Assembly: GCF_015711605.1 (NCBI RefSeq)
Contig: NZ_JABTEZ010000004.1
Coordinates: forward strand, 620,001-684,000
Length of the DNA stretch: 64,000 nucleotides
Source: Planomonospora sp. ID67723
GTDB taxonomy: Bacteria > Actinomycetota > Actinomycetes > Streptosporangiales > Streptosporangiaceae
Direction of reading: 5' to 3'
The position numbers and the translations under genes are program-made. The notes under the pieces were generated by a model. That model was not told the DNA's origin and made no database searches. It was given only the letters and a program-made list of their open reading frames with translations. This document shows, one piece after another, positions 7,372-15,107 of the stretch; within the stretch, counting starts at the first letter, position 1; the number at the start of each line of letters is the position of its first letter.

Positions 7372-9999
7372 TCACCGGTGCCGGTGTGACCGGGCCGAAG
7401 ATGATGATCGTCTGCGGGCTTGCCGACCGGTAGGGGGTTCGGCCGTGTCGGACAGGACCAGGCGGACCCGGGTGCCGTGGCCAGGACGGCTGTCGATGTG
7501 CAGGCTCCCGCCGTGCATGTCGGCGATTCTCCGCACCAGAGCCAGGCCCACGCCGGTGCCACCGATCGCCTGCTGCTCGGCGGCACCGCCGCGGTAGAAG
7601 TCGTCGGAGACGTGGTCGAGATCCTGCGGGTCGATGCCGATGCCGGTGTCGGCGACCTCGATCGCCGGGGCCGGGCCGGCGGTGACGTCGATCCGGCCGC
7701 CGGGCGGGGTGAACTTGACCGCGTTGTCCAGCAGGTGGGCCAGCGCGTGCCGGATGCGACCGGCGTCGGCCCAGGCGATCACCTTGGTGGGGGCGTGTAC
7801 GGTCACGGTCAGGTGCTCGGCGCGGCCCTGGGCGGTGATCGCCTCCACCGCCTCCCGGGCCAAGGCGGCCAGGTCGACGCGGGCCGGGGTGAAGGCGGCG
7901 TCGCCGGCGTTCAGGCTGGCCATCAGCAGCAGCTCGTCCAGGAGCTGGCCCAGCCGGGTGCTGTTGCGGTCGATGACTTCCAGGAAGCGGGCCTGCGTCA
8001 CGGCGTCCAGATCGCCCTGGCGGATGAGCTGCAGGTAGCTGTGGATCGAGGTCAGCGGGGTGCGCAGTTCGTGGTTGACGGTGCGCAGGAACTGGTTTTT
8101 CACCTCGTCGATCTGGCGCAGGCGGCTGACCTGTTGTTGCTGCTGGGCGAGCAGGAGCTCGCGCTCCTCGGTGATCTGGCGGCGTTCGGTGACGTCGGTG
8201 GAGATGCCGTCGACCAGCAGTCGAGCGTCCTCGCCCTCGCCCTCGCGGCGGGGGATGCCCCGGGTCCAGATCCAGCGGGTGACGCCGTCCAGGCCGATGA
8301 GCCGATACTCCAGCTGGGCCCGCTCGCCGGAGATGAGCGTGGCGCAGTAGGCGCCGAAGGCGTCGCGGTCGCCGGGGTGGACGAAACGGAGCATGACGGC
8401 GATGAAGTCGTCGTCGGGATCCAGGTGCAGCCGTCCGCCGAACACGGTGGTGTGCTCGGTGTTGACGTAGACCGGGCGGGCGGTGCCGTCGGGCCGGACC
8501 TCGACGGTCCAGATCTTGTCGGTGAGCTGGTTGATGATCTGGTCGAACTGGCGGCGGCTCTCGGCCAGGGCGAGGGCGAGCTCCTCGGCGCGGCGGCGCT
8601 CCATGTACCGGCCCACATGGGCGCACACCCCGTCCAGCAGATCGGCCAGATCGTTGTCGGGTCGCTGGGGGTGGTCGGCGGCGAAGGCCAGCACGCCCAG
8701 GACCTGCTCGCCGCTGCGCACCGGCAGGGCCACAGCCGAGCGCAGGCCGGCCCGCAGCCCGGCCCGCACCCGGGGGCTGCTGGCCGGGTCGGCCGCCGTG
8801 TCCGCGACCCAGACCGGCTCACCGCGCTCCCAGGCCAGGCCGGGCAGCTCCTCCCCTCGAGCGAAGGCAGCCGGGTGGCCGCCGGTGAAGGCCGACAGGT
8901 CCCGGCCGGGCCTGCTCCAGGAACCGATGCGGGTCACGACGGCCCGGTCCTCATCGACCTGCCAGTACTCGCCGTAGGTCCAGCCGAGTGCGTCGGTGAC
9001 CGCGGCGGCCACGCCGGCGGCGGCTTCCCGGCTGGAGGCGGCGTCGGCCAGCACCCGGGTGACGGCCTGCTGGGCCTCGCGCAGCAGGCCGATGCGGTGG
9101 GAGTCGGTGATGTCGTGGCCGGCCACCACCGCGCCCAGGCGGTGCCCCTCGGGAGTGTCGATGGGCCGGCCGTTGACCAGGAAGCGGCGCGGTCCGACAT
9201 CGGTCGCGGCCACCACCTGCCAGCCGGTGAAGTACTCCCCGGCCCACGCCCGGGTCAGCGGCATCTCCTCGACCGTCAGCGGGGTCCGCCCGTCGGGGGC
9301 GTACAGCGGGTAGTTCTTCAGCCAGGAGCGCACGTCGGCTGGCGGAGTATCGGTGTGCAGGCTCTCACGCAGCGACCGGTTGATCACCAGTCTGCCGTTC
9401 TCGTCGCAGGCCATCACCGACACCTCCAGGCTGTCGAGCAGGGCGCGCAGAAAGATGCGCTCCTGCTGCCTGCGCGCGGCCCCCAGCGCGGCGTCGGCGC
9501 GGGCCAGCCGCAACGCGATCTCCGGCTCGATCAGGGCGGCCAGATCCTCCAGGATCTGCAACTGATCGCGATCCCAGGAGCGGGCCGTGGCATCGACCAC
9601 GCACAACGCGCCGATCACCTGCGCACCGGGCGCGTTCAGCGGCACCCCGGCATAGGCCGCCAGCCCGTCGGTGTGCTCCACAAGATCGTGCCAGCGCCCG
9701 TCGCCGCAGGCATCGCCGATGACCAGTGGCGCGTCCTCGGCCACGACATGCCGGCACAGCGACCGCGCCAGGGGACTCTCCCGTACGGCCTGCGGGTCGG
9801 CCACCCCCGCCGTGCTGATGACGACCTGCCGGTCCTCGGTGATCAGTGACACCAGCGCGACCGGCACGTCCAGCAGCCGGGTCGCCATCTGGGTCACCCG
9901 GTCCAGCACCGGCACCGCCGGAGCATCCAGCAGACCGGTGGCGCGCAGCACACGCAACCGCTCTGGATCACCGATGCGGTCTCGATCACTCGTCCCCAT
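7372..9999 (-). CDS. Soluble multi-sensor histidine kinase (GAF-PAS-GAF-PAS-HisKA-HATPase)
   Basis: 875 residues from ATG 9999. No membrane segment is seen, so it probably senses a cytoplasmic signal. Domains in order, approximate: GAF (25-165), PAS (180-300, ending GHDITD), GAF (320-465), PAS (480-610, ending STDVTER), a Gln-rich helix, HisKA with the phosphoacceptor His in VNHELRTPLTSIHSYL (near 650), and HATPase_c with the N box LLDNAVKF, DTGIGI and GTGVGLALV. All catalytic boxes look intact. No response regulator gene adjoins, so it is an orphan kinase or signals to a distant regulator. It shares its general plan with the second GAF/PAS kinase at 38308-39981, but the two are not close copies. 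Confidence 0.9.
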   Translation of the reverse strand: MGTSDRDRIGDPERLRVLRATGLLDAPAVPVLDRVTQMATRLLDVPVALVSLITEDRQVVISTAGVADPQAVRESPLARSLCRHVVAEDAPLVIGDACGDGRWHDLVEHTDGLAAYAGVPLNAPGAQVIGALCVVDATARSWDRDQLQILEDLAALIEPEIALRLARADAALGAARRQQERIFLRALLDSLEVSVMACDENGRLVINRSLRESLHTDTPPADVRSWLKNYPLYAPDGRTPLTVEEMPLTRAWAGEYFTGWQVVAATDVGPRRFLVNGRPIDTPEGHRLGAVVAGHDITDSHRIGLLREAQQAVTRVLADAASSREAAAGVAAAVTDALGWTYGEYWQVDEDRAVVTRIGSWSRPGRDLSAFTGGHPAAFARGEELPGLAWERGEPVWVADTAADPASSPRVRAGLRAGLRSAVALPVRSGEQVLGVLAFAADHPQRPDNDLADLLDGVCAHVGRYMERRRAEELALALAESRRQFDQIINQLTDKIWTVEVRPDGTARPVYVNTEHTTVFGGRLHLDPDDDFIAVMLRFVHPGDRDAFGAYCATLISGERAQLEYRLIGLDGVTRWIWTRGIPRREGEGEDARLLVDGISTDVTERRQITEERELLLAQQQQQVSRLRQIDEVKNQFLRTVNHELRTPLTSIHSYLQLIRQGDLDAVTQARFLEVIDRNSTRLGQLLDELLLMASLNAGDAAFTPARVDLAALAREAVEAITAQGRAEHLTVTVHAPTKVIAWADAGRIRHALAHLLDNAVKFTPPGGRIDVTAGPAPAIEVADTGIGIDPQDLDHVSDDFYRGGAAEQQAIGGTGVGLALVRRIADMHGGSLHIDSRPGHGTRVRLVLSDTAEPPTGRQARRRSSSSARSHRHR

Positions 10000-10596
10000 G
10001 ACGCACCACCCCTTATGCCTTTTCTACCCAGGTGAGGGATTTCATCGGCGGTCTTCTCGGCCGTCAGCGCGCCCAGCACACCCGGGGTTCCAAGGGCCGC
10101 AGGAGAGGGGTGAGCCGCGACGGCTACGATCCGGCCGCCCTCCGGTGCCTGCACCACGCGGGCCTGAATGTCCGGGGTGAACTTGCCGTGCCGTCCCATC
10201 AGCCCTGTCCTCCCGCCACCGGCGCCGCCAGGAGCTCCTGCGCGGCACTTCTTGCCGAGCTCGCCGTACGTCATGTCGTCGGGCTCGATGCGGTACCAGT
10301 TCTCATCGCCGTCCCACATGATCGGGGTGGAGTACTCGTAGCGGTCGGTGCGGATCCTCGGGGGCTCCAGGCCTCCGCAGGCCGGCACGCCGCCCCGGCC
10401 GGTGCGGGCGGGGACGCCTCAATCACCCCCGGCGGGATGCCTCCGATACCGTGCTGCGGTGGACGATGCGACGACCTCGACGACCTGGTGGCCCGATGCC
10501 CGGCACGTGGCCCAGGCCCTGGCCGGCGCGGGAGGAGTCGCCGCCATCCGCCGTTCGGGCCCCAGGCTCCCACAGCTCCCGCGGCCGGGTCGCGGT
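10000..10596. other. Degenerate stretch with short protein-like islands
   Basis: No intact gene. On the minus strand around 10270-10370 one frame gives TDRYEYSTPIMWDGDENWY and DDMTYGELGKK, which look like real protein. Near 10150-10200 MGRHGKFTPDIQARVV resembles the N-terminal helix of small DNA-binding or phage-terminase-type proteins. Neither continues into a complete gene. I read the stretch as a mixture of gene relics. Confidence 0.35.
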
Positions 10597-10844
10597 CATG
10601 ACGGGGCCGGTGCCGCCGAGCCGGACGCCAGAGCCGCCTGCACGATGCGGATCGCCTCGCCCGCGTCGATGCCGACGCTGGCGATCACGGCCGCGTAGTC
10701 GGCGGCGGCCCGACGGGCCCGCTCCCGGCCGTCCTCGCCGGCGGCCGACACGAACGAGCCCGCCCGCCCCCGGGTTTCGATCAGCCCCGCCTCCTCCAGC
10801 TCCCGATAGGCCCGGCCGACCGTGTTGACGGCCAGGCCGGGCCG
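10597..10844 (-). pseudogene. 3' fragment of a GntR-family (YtrA-like) regulator
   Basis: Eighty-two residues read from PGLAVNTVGRAYRELEEAG through a helix-rich tail to a stop at 10597-10599. The first part is the recognition helix and following wing of a GntR winged helix (AVNTVGRAYRELEEAGLIE, then TRGRAGSFV). The short tail without a large effector domain fits the YtrA subfamily. An in-frame TAG lies immediately upstream of the preserved part, and the ~45 residues that should precede it are absent, so the gene is truncated and cannot make a DNA-binding protein. Confidence 0.7.
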
Positions 10845-11161
10845 CTAACGCCACTGGCCGTTCGGTTGTTGCTCACGCCCCGTTCCGAAGCCGCCGACCC
10901 CGCTGACCTCCCCGCACTTTCCGGGCTCCCCAGCGCCCGATCCGGAACCGGATGCGTAACCGGGCCTCCGGGCAGGTCCTGACGACCAGTGTGACCTCCG
11001 TATCGAGGGCTGCCGGGCCGGGGGAACCGAACCGTTGCATCTCACGCGGAGACGGCCCTTCAAGCCTGGGACGGGCCCCTTTCCGGCGTACTCGCTCTGT
11101 CTCCGGAGAAGCGCGCGTGGCAAGATCGGGATAACGTGACGCCCTCTGGAGGAGATCGACG

Positions 11162-11317
11162 ATGTCGATGGACCTGGGCACCACCTTCGACCGTCGCGCT
11201 GGCGTGGAAACGTTCCGCGAGAGGGAGGACGCGTGGCAGTGGCACGAGTACTGGTGGTCGGCCTCGATCCGGCCACGACCCCGGATTGGGACCCGGAGCC
11301 GGTCCAGGCGGCGATAG
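11162..11317 (+). CDS. Possible 51-residue leader peptide overlapping the next gene
   Basis: An ORF starting at ATG 11162 has a very good ribosome binding site (GGAGGAG, seven bases upstream), better than most genes here. It encodes an acidic N-terminus (MSMDLGTTFDRRAGVETF) and a Trp-rich middle (DAWQWHEYWW), then an Arg-rich tail where it runs out of frame through the start of the gene at 11233. The first ~24 codons, before the overlap, look coding; the tail is forced by the overlap. It could be a translated leader that couples or attenuates translation of the next gene, or a decayed start of that gene. No family recognised. Confidence 0.35.
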   Translation: MSMDLGTTFDRRAGVETFREREDAWQWHEYWWSASIRPRPRIGTRSRSRRR

Positions 11318-11595
11318 CCCGCGGTCAGGCCCGCTTCGACGATCATAATATTGAGGCCGACTGGTGTCTGGTGGCACTCGAGGAGAACCCCGAAGGAACG
11401 ATCGTGCAGGCGCTGACCCGCAAAGACTACGCCTGCGTGGTGATCGGGGGCGGCATCCGCAAGCACGAGCCGTTGCTCGAATTCTTCGAGAAGGTGATCA
11501 ACCTGGTCCGGCGGCACGCGCCCGACGCGGCCATCGCCTTCAACAGCAGCAGTCCTGAGGATTGCGCCGACGCGGCTTTGCGGTGGCTGCGATAG
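11233..11595 (+). CDS. Conserved small alpha/beta protein of unknown function
   Basis: 120 residues from GTG 11233, preceded by GAGGGAGG at 11221-11228. The start MAVARVLVVGLDP and the later strands (DWCLVALEE, YACVVIGGGI, AAIAFNSSS) give an alternating beta-alpha pattern of about four strands, like a receiver or Rossmann-type fold. The segment IGGGIRKHEPLLEFFEKVIN is notable. I have seen similar single-domain proteins in actinobacteria but know of no assigned function. It is probably cytoplasmic. An overlapping upstream short ORF may control its translation. Confidence 0.65.
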   Translation: MAVARVLVVGLDPATTPDWDPEPVQAAIARGQARFDDHNIEADWCLVALEENPEGTIVQALTRKDYACVVIGGGIRKHEPLLEFFEKVINLVRRHAPDAAIAFNSSSPEDCADAALRWLR

Positions 11596-11679
11596 CCCGG
11601 CGAGGCAGGCGCCTCGGCCGGAACTTCCCAGGTCGGCTGCTGAGCGCGCCGGACGAATCCGCTGTCCGTTCTCAAACGG

Positions 11680-12045
11680 GCTGAGCCACGAGCCAGTTCG
11701 GCGCCTCCAAGGTGATCGGCTCCGACCTCACCCAGCAGTCCAAGTTGCCGGGCACGGGGTCGACGGGTCGCCTGCCGCTGTGCGCAAGGGCACGCGATCA
11801 CGGTCGGCCAGCTGTATGCGGTCTCACCATCCTTCCGCTCTACGATCGGTGAAAAGCCGCACGGATCCAACGCCAAGCTCGCCATCGGCTGGAAGCTGTG
11901 GCTGGACGCCAAACAGCGCACTCGCCAGATCGTCACCTCCTGCACCGAGTCCTCCCGGTCGCTGCGCTCCAGCTCCCGCAGTGTGATCACCATCAAGACC
12001 CGCTTCAGCGGCTGGGGTGCCAAGGTCGCCCTGCCCGTCCCTTGA
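11680..12045 (+). pseudogene. 3' end of a broken gene, unrecognised
   Basis: Two plus-strand frames read like one protein once joined. The first (about 11685-11785) gives FGASKVIGSDLTQQSKLPG. The second, from 11788 to a stop at 12043-12045, gives HAITVGQLYAVSPSFRSTI, then SNAKLAIGWKLWLDAKQRTR and a Ser-rich beta end (FSGWGAKVALPVP). A one-base shift near 11785 separates them. No start or ribosome binding site is visible. Family unknown; the ending is reminiscent of exported proteins. Confidence 0.4.
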
Positions 12046-12128
12046 TCGATGAGTTCTCCCCCGGTGCACCACGTCTGCCACATCGGTGACCGGGGGAAGC
12101 TCTTGAGCTGAGAGTCGCAATCCAGGCC

Positions 12129-12542
12129 TCAGCCGGTCATCTGCCGAAGGGGTCTGCTGACGAGCCCGATCAGGTGGCCCTCGGGATCACTGAACTTGCC
12201 CATGATCAGTCCTCCCATTACCTCATCCGGTCCCTGCATCCGGCTGCCACCAAGGCGCTCGGCCTGCGCGAGCGCGGCTTCCACGTCGTCCACCTCGACG
12301 TAGACGGTGACGTGGCCCTGGTATCCGTCGGCGCGGGACGGGCCGCGCCAGGTCGGCGAGGGCGTCTCCGGAACTTCGTATACGGCACCGCCGATACCGA
12401 TGCCGTCGGCGTTGACGTTCTCGTCGCGGGTTACCACGCCGTATTGCGCCGGGTTGTTCGCGTCGATCCGCCAGGCGAACATCTCGGAGTAGAGCTTCCG
12501 AAGTGCATCGCCGTCCCTGCCCTCCACCTCGAAGTGGACCAC
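12129..12542 (-). CDS. VOC-family (glyoxalase/bleomycin-resistance-like) protein
   Basis: 137 residues from ATG 12542, a single VOC domain: MVHFEVEGRDGDALRKLYSE, the central TVYVEVDDVEAALAQAERLG and the C-terminal FSDPEGHLIGLV are characteristic of the fold. Members bind a metal with His and Glu side chains and act as dioxygenases, isomerases or antibiotic binders; the substrate cannot be told from sequence. His 3, Glu 5 and the Glu in DPEGH are plausible ligands. It stands alone, with degenerate DNA on both sides. Confidence 0.8.
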   Translation of the reverse strand: MVHFEVEGRDGDALRKLYSEMFAWRIDANNPAQYGVVTRDENVNADGIGIGGAVYEVPETPSPTWRGPSRADGYQGHVTVYVEVDDVEAALAQAERLGGSRMQGPDEVMGGLIMGKFSDPEGHLIGLVSRPLRQMTG

Positions 12543-13034
12543 AGCGTTTCCCGCAAGGGCCTCCCCGGCTCGTCGGTGGGCTGGTTTTGCGTAGCCTCAC
12601 TGAGGTGGACCGGTTGGCCCGCCGAAACTCATCGCTTCAGCTGGCATGAGATTGCCGGTCGCGCATGCCGACCCGGCTGCGCCGGATCAGGTCCACCCCA
12701 ACACCGGAGTGGGGTATGAGCTCGAACAGCGATGAGACACGCTTTAGCCACCGTCTATCGCACTTCCCTGATCTGAGCACCCATGGCCGGGGCCGTCGCC
12801 GGCCAAACTCGCTTTGCTCGCCCGCGAGGTCCTCGCGGAGTCGGACAGGCACCAGCGGAAGATCCACAGGACAGGCATTAGAAGGCATCAGGGGAGTACC
12901 GGACCGGATTTTGGCGCTGTTTCCCCGTCGGCAACGCGGCGTGCAGCCGGTCTCGACCCGCCCACTCACGGTGAGGCGACCGTTCTGGCCGTGGAGGCGC
13001 GCCCAGTGCCGCGGGAAAATCCGAGCGCGACCCG
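12543..13034. other. Gene-free stretch
   Basis: About 490 bases without a supported gene. Frames on both strands are open but Arg/Ser-rich and lack ribosome binding sites. One plus-strand piece near 12805-12880 (KLALLAREVLAESDRHQR) could be a relic. Nothing else seen. Confidence 0.35.
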
Positions 13035-14180
13035 TCAGCGACATCGGCGGGCGTTGAGCCGGGCGGCCTGGCGCGTCAGGTGGTCGCGCTCGGCGAGGTT
13101 GGGTGCCTTGTGGGCGGCCTCGGCGTACAGCCGTGCCGCCGTCGCCAGGTCGCCGTCGCGTTCATGGAGGTACGCCGCCACCGCGGCGTGGCGGGGCAGT
13201 GAGGCGTCCAGCGCCGCGAGCGCCGCCAGGCCAGCGCGCGGTCCGTCGGCTTCCCCGACGGCGACCGCGCGGTTGAGCCGGACGACCGGGCTGTCGGTCA
13301 GGCGCGTGAGCTCGTCGTACCACTCGACGATCTGCACCCAGTCGGTCTCCTCGGCGGTGGGCGCGTCAGCGTGGAGCGCCGCGATGGCGGCCTGGGCCTG
13401 GAACTCGCCCAGTCGGTCACGGGCGAGGGCCGCCTGGAGGATCCCCACGCCCTCGGCGATCAACGCAGTGTCCCACCGGCCGCGATCCTGCTCGGCGAGC
13501 GGCACCAGGCTGCCGTCGGGCGCGGTCCGGGCGGCACGCCGGGCGTGGTGCAGCAGCATGAGGGCGAGCAGCCCGGCCACCTCGGGGTGGTCGATGCGGG
13601 CCGCGAGCTGCCGGGTGAGCCGGATGGCCTCGGCGGCGAGGTCGACGTCGCCGGAGTAGCCCTCGTTGAAGACGAGGTAGAGGACACGCAGCACGGTGGC
13701 GACGTCGCCGGGCCGGTCGAAGCGCACGCCGGAGACGGTGCGTTTGGCCCGGCTGATGCGCTGCGCCATGGTCGCCTCGGGCACCAGGTAGGCCTCGGCG
13801 ATCTGGCGGGTGGTCAGCCCGCCGACGGCGCGCAGCGTGAGCGCGACCGCCGATGCCGGGGTCAGCGACGGGTGGGTGCACAGGAAGTAGAGCTGGAGCG
13901 TGTCGTCCACCGCGGGAGCCGGCCCGGGCGCAGGCTCCTCCTCGACGCGGTCCTCACGCCGGCGGCGGGCGGCGTCGGCGCGCGCCGCGTCGAGGAACTT
14001 GCGCCAGGCCACGGTGACCAGCCAGCCCTTGGCATCCCGCGGCGGGTCGGCCGCCCAGACCCGGAGTGCCTCCGTCAGAGCCTCCTGCACGGCGTCCTCG
14101 GCCGCCGCGAAGTCGGCTCCGCGGCGGACGAGGACGGTGAGCACGCTCGGCGTGAGGCTCCTGAGCAGGACCTCGTCCAT
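13035..14180 (-). CDS. ECF42-type RNA polymerase sigma factor
   Basis: 381 residues from ATG 14180. The N-terminus has sigma-70 region 2 (LTVLVRRGADFAAAEDAVQE, then GWLVTVAWRKFLDAARAD) and region 4 (GLTTRQIAEAYLVPEATMAQ). The long C-terminal extension of about 200 residues, with FNEGYSG and a TPR-like end (RLYAEAAHKAPNLAERDHL), is the mark of the ECF42 group, where it replaces a separate anti-sigma factor. The usual partner, a DGPF/YCII protein, lies immediately upstream on the same strand, eight bases away. An in-frame GTG at 14192 overlapping the partner's stop is the alternative start; I chose ATG. Confidence 0.9.
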   Translation of the reverse strand: MDEVLLRSLTPSVLTVLVRRGADFAAAEDAVQEALTEALRVWAADPPRDAKGWLVTVAWRKFLDAARADAARRRREDRVEEEPAPGPAPAVDDTLQLYFLCTHPSLTPASAVALTLRAVGGLTTRQIAEAYLVPEATMAQRISRAKRTVSGVRFDRPGDVATVLRVLYLVFNEGYSGDVDLAAEAIRLTRQLAARIDHPEVAGLLALMLLHHARRAARTAPDGSLVPLAEQDRGRWDTALIAEGVGILQAALARDRLGEFQAQAAIAALHADAPTAEETDWVQIVEWYDELTRLTDSPVVRLNRAVAVGEADGPRAGLAALAALDASLPRHAAVAAYLHERDGDLATAARLYAEAAHKAPNLAERDHLTRQAARLNARRCR

Positions 14181-14188
14181 GGGTGAGG

Positions 14189-14596
14189 TCACTCCGTGAT
14201 GGTGGGCGGCGCGGTCAGGAACGGGCGCAGCTCCAGCCACTCGTGGATCGGCTTGCCGCCCGCCCCGGGGGCGGCCGACAGCTCCCCGGCCAGCTCGACG
14301 GCGCGCTCGTAGCTGTCGACGTCGATGATCATCCAGCCGGCGATGAGGTCCTTGGTCTCCGCGAACGGTCCGTCGGTGACCGGCGGGCGCCCTTCACCGT
14401 CGTAGCGGACCCACGCTCCCTCGGGGGCGAGTGCCTGACCGTCGACGAACTCGCCTGTCTTCTCCAGCCGGGCCGCGAAGTCGTTCATGTACTGCATATG
14501 GGCCGAGATCTCCTCCGGGCTCCACTGGTCCATCGGCACGTCGTTGACCGGAGCCGGGGCGCCGCGGTAGTGCTTCAGCAGCAGGTACTTGGCCAT
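14189..14596 (-). CDS. YCII-related DGPF-domain protein
   Basis: 135 residues from ATG 14596, with GAGGAGAACC just upstream. It carries the diagnostic DGPF (in VTDGPFAETKDLIAGWMI) and a ferredoxin-like YCII fold. Such proteins are almost always encoded with ECF41 or ECF42 sigma factors, as here, where it is the first gene of the pair. Its biochemical role is not established; it may sense a small molecule or have lyase-like activity. Near overlap with the sigma gene implies one transcript. Confidence 0.9.
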   Translation of the reverse strand: MAKYLLLKHYRGAPAPVNDVPMDQWSPEEISAHMQYMNDFAARLEKTGEFVDGQALAPEGAWVRYDGEGRPPVTDGPFAETKDLIAGWMIIDVDSYERAVELAGELSAAPGAGGKPIHEWLELRPFLTAPPTITE

Positions 14597-15087
14597 CGTG
14601 GTTCTCCTCGGTGCTCGTGCGGCCCATTGTGGCCGCGTTCACCCCGGGGACGGAGCCGGACACGGGTTCTCGACATCGCCGTCCGATTATTCGGCTCTCG
14701 TGGATGAGCCCGGGTGAGCCCTCTCGCAGTGTCCGGGTCCACAGCGTGGCGCGAGGGCGAGAGCGTGGAAGGTGGCACCGGCCAAAGACCTGAGTCAGGC
14801 GTCGGGGGTGTGTCAGCCGGTTCAGCTACGACCGGACCCGCGGCAGGGTCACGCCAAGGTTGTCGAAATACTCCAGCGCCGCGGCGCCGTCGCCGGCCTG
14901 CGCGCAGGCAGGCGACCGCGTCGTCGAGCCGTTGCGCCGCGGCGGCGAAGTGCTCGGCTTTCCACTGCATGGCGGGAGTTTAGGACCTGCGATGACCGTC
15001 GGTGTCGACGCGGTCGTGGGTCTCGGTGATCTCCTGCAGGGATCATCAGGACAGAAGAGGTCCCGTCCGCGGGTCTGTCCCGTAATC
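14597..15087. other. Stretch between the DGPF gene and the ISL3 element
   Basis: Contains the upstream region of the ECF42 operon, a frameshifted small ORF at 14826-14970 (minus), and, at 15074-15107, a tandem copy of the IS end. No intact gene is seen. Confidence 0.4.
14826..14970 (-). pseudogene. Short frameshifted ORF, unrecognised
   Basis: From ATG 14970 the reading is MQWKAEHFAAAAQRLDDAVA. After a one-base shift near 14900 it continues protein-like as GDGAAALEYFDNLGVTLPRV to a TAG at 14826-14828, about 47 residues in all. The helical first half and the composition suggest a real but broken small gene. No family recognised. Confidence 0.3.
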
Positions 15088-15107
15088 GGCTCTGTCCCGT
15101 AATCGGT
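15074..15107 (+). repeat. Tandem 17-bp repeat of the ISL3 terminal sequence
   Basis: Two adjacent 17-base units starting TCTGTCCCGTAATCGG differ at one base (15074-15090, 15091-15107). The inner unit is part of the 23-bp terminal inverted repeat of the ISL3 element; the outer is an extra copy of the end. Confidence 0.8.

Noticed and set aside
7420-9849. 809-residue plus-strand open frame antisense to the large kinase
   Set aside because: Val/Gly/Asp-rich shadow of the kinase codons; the minus-strand frame has every histidine kinase motif in order.
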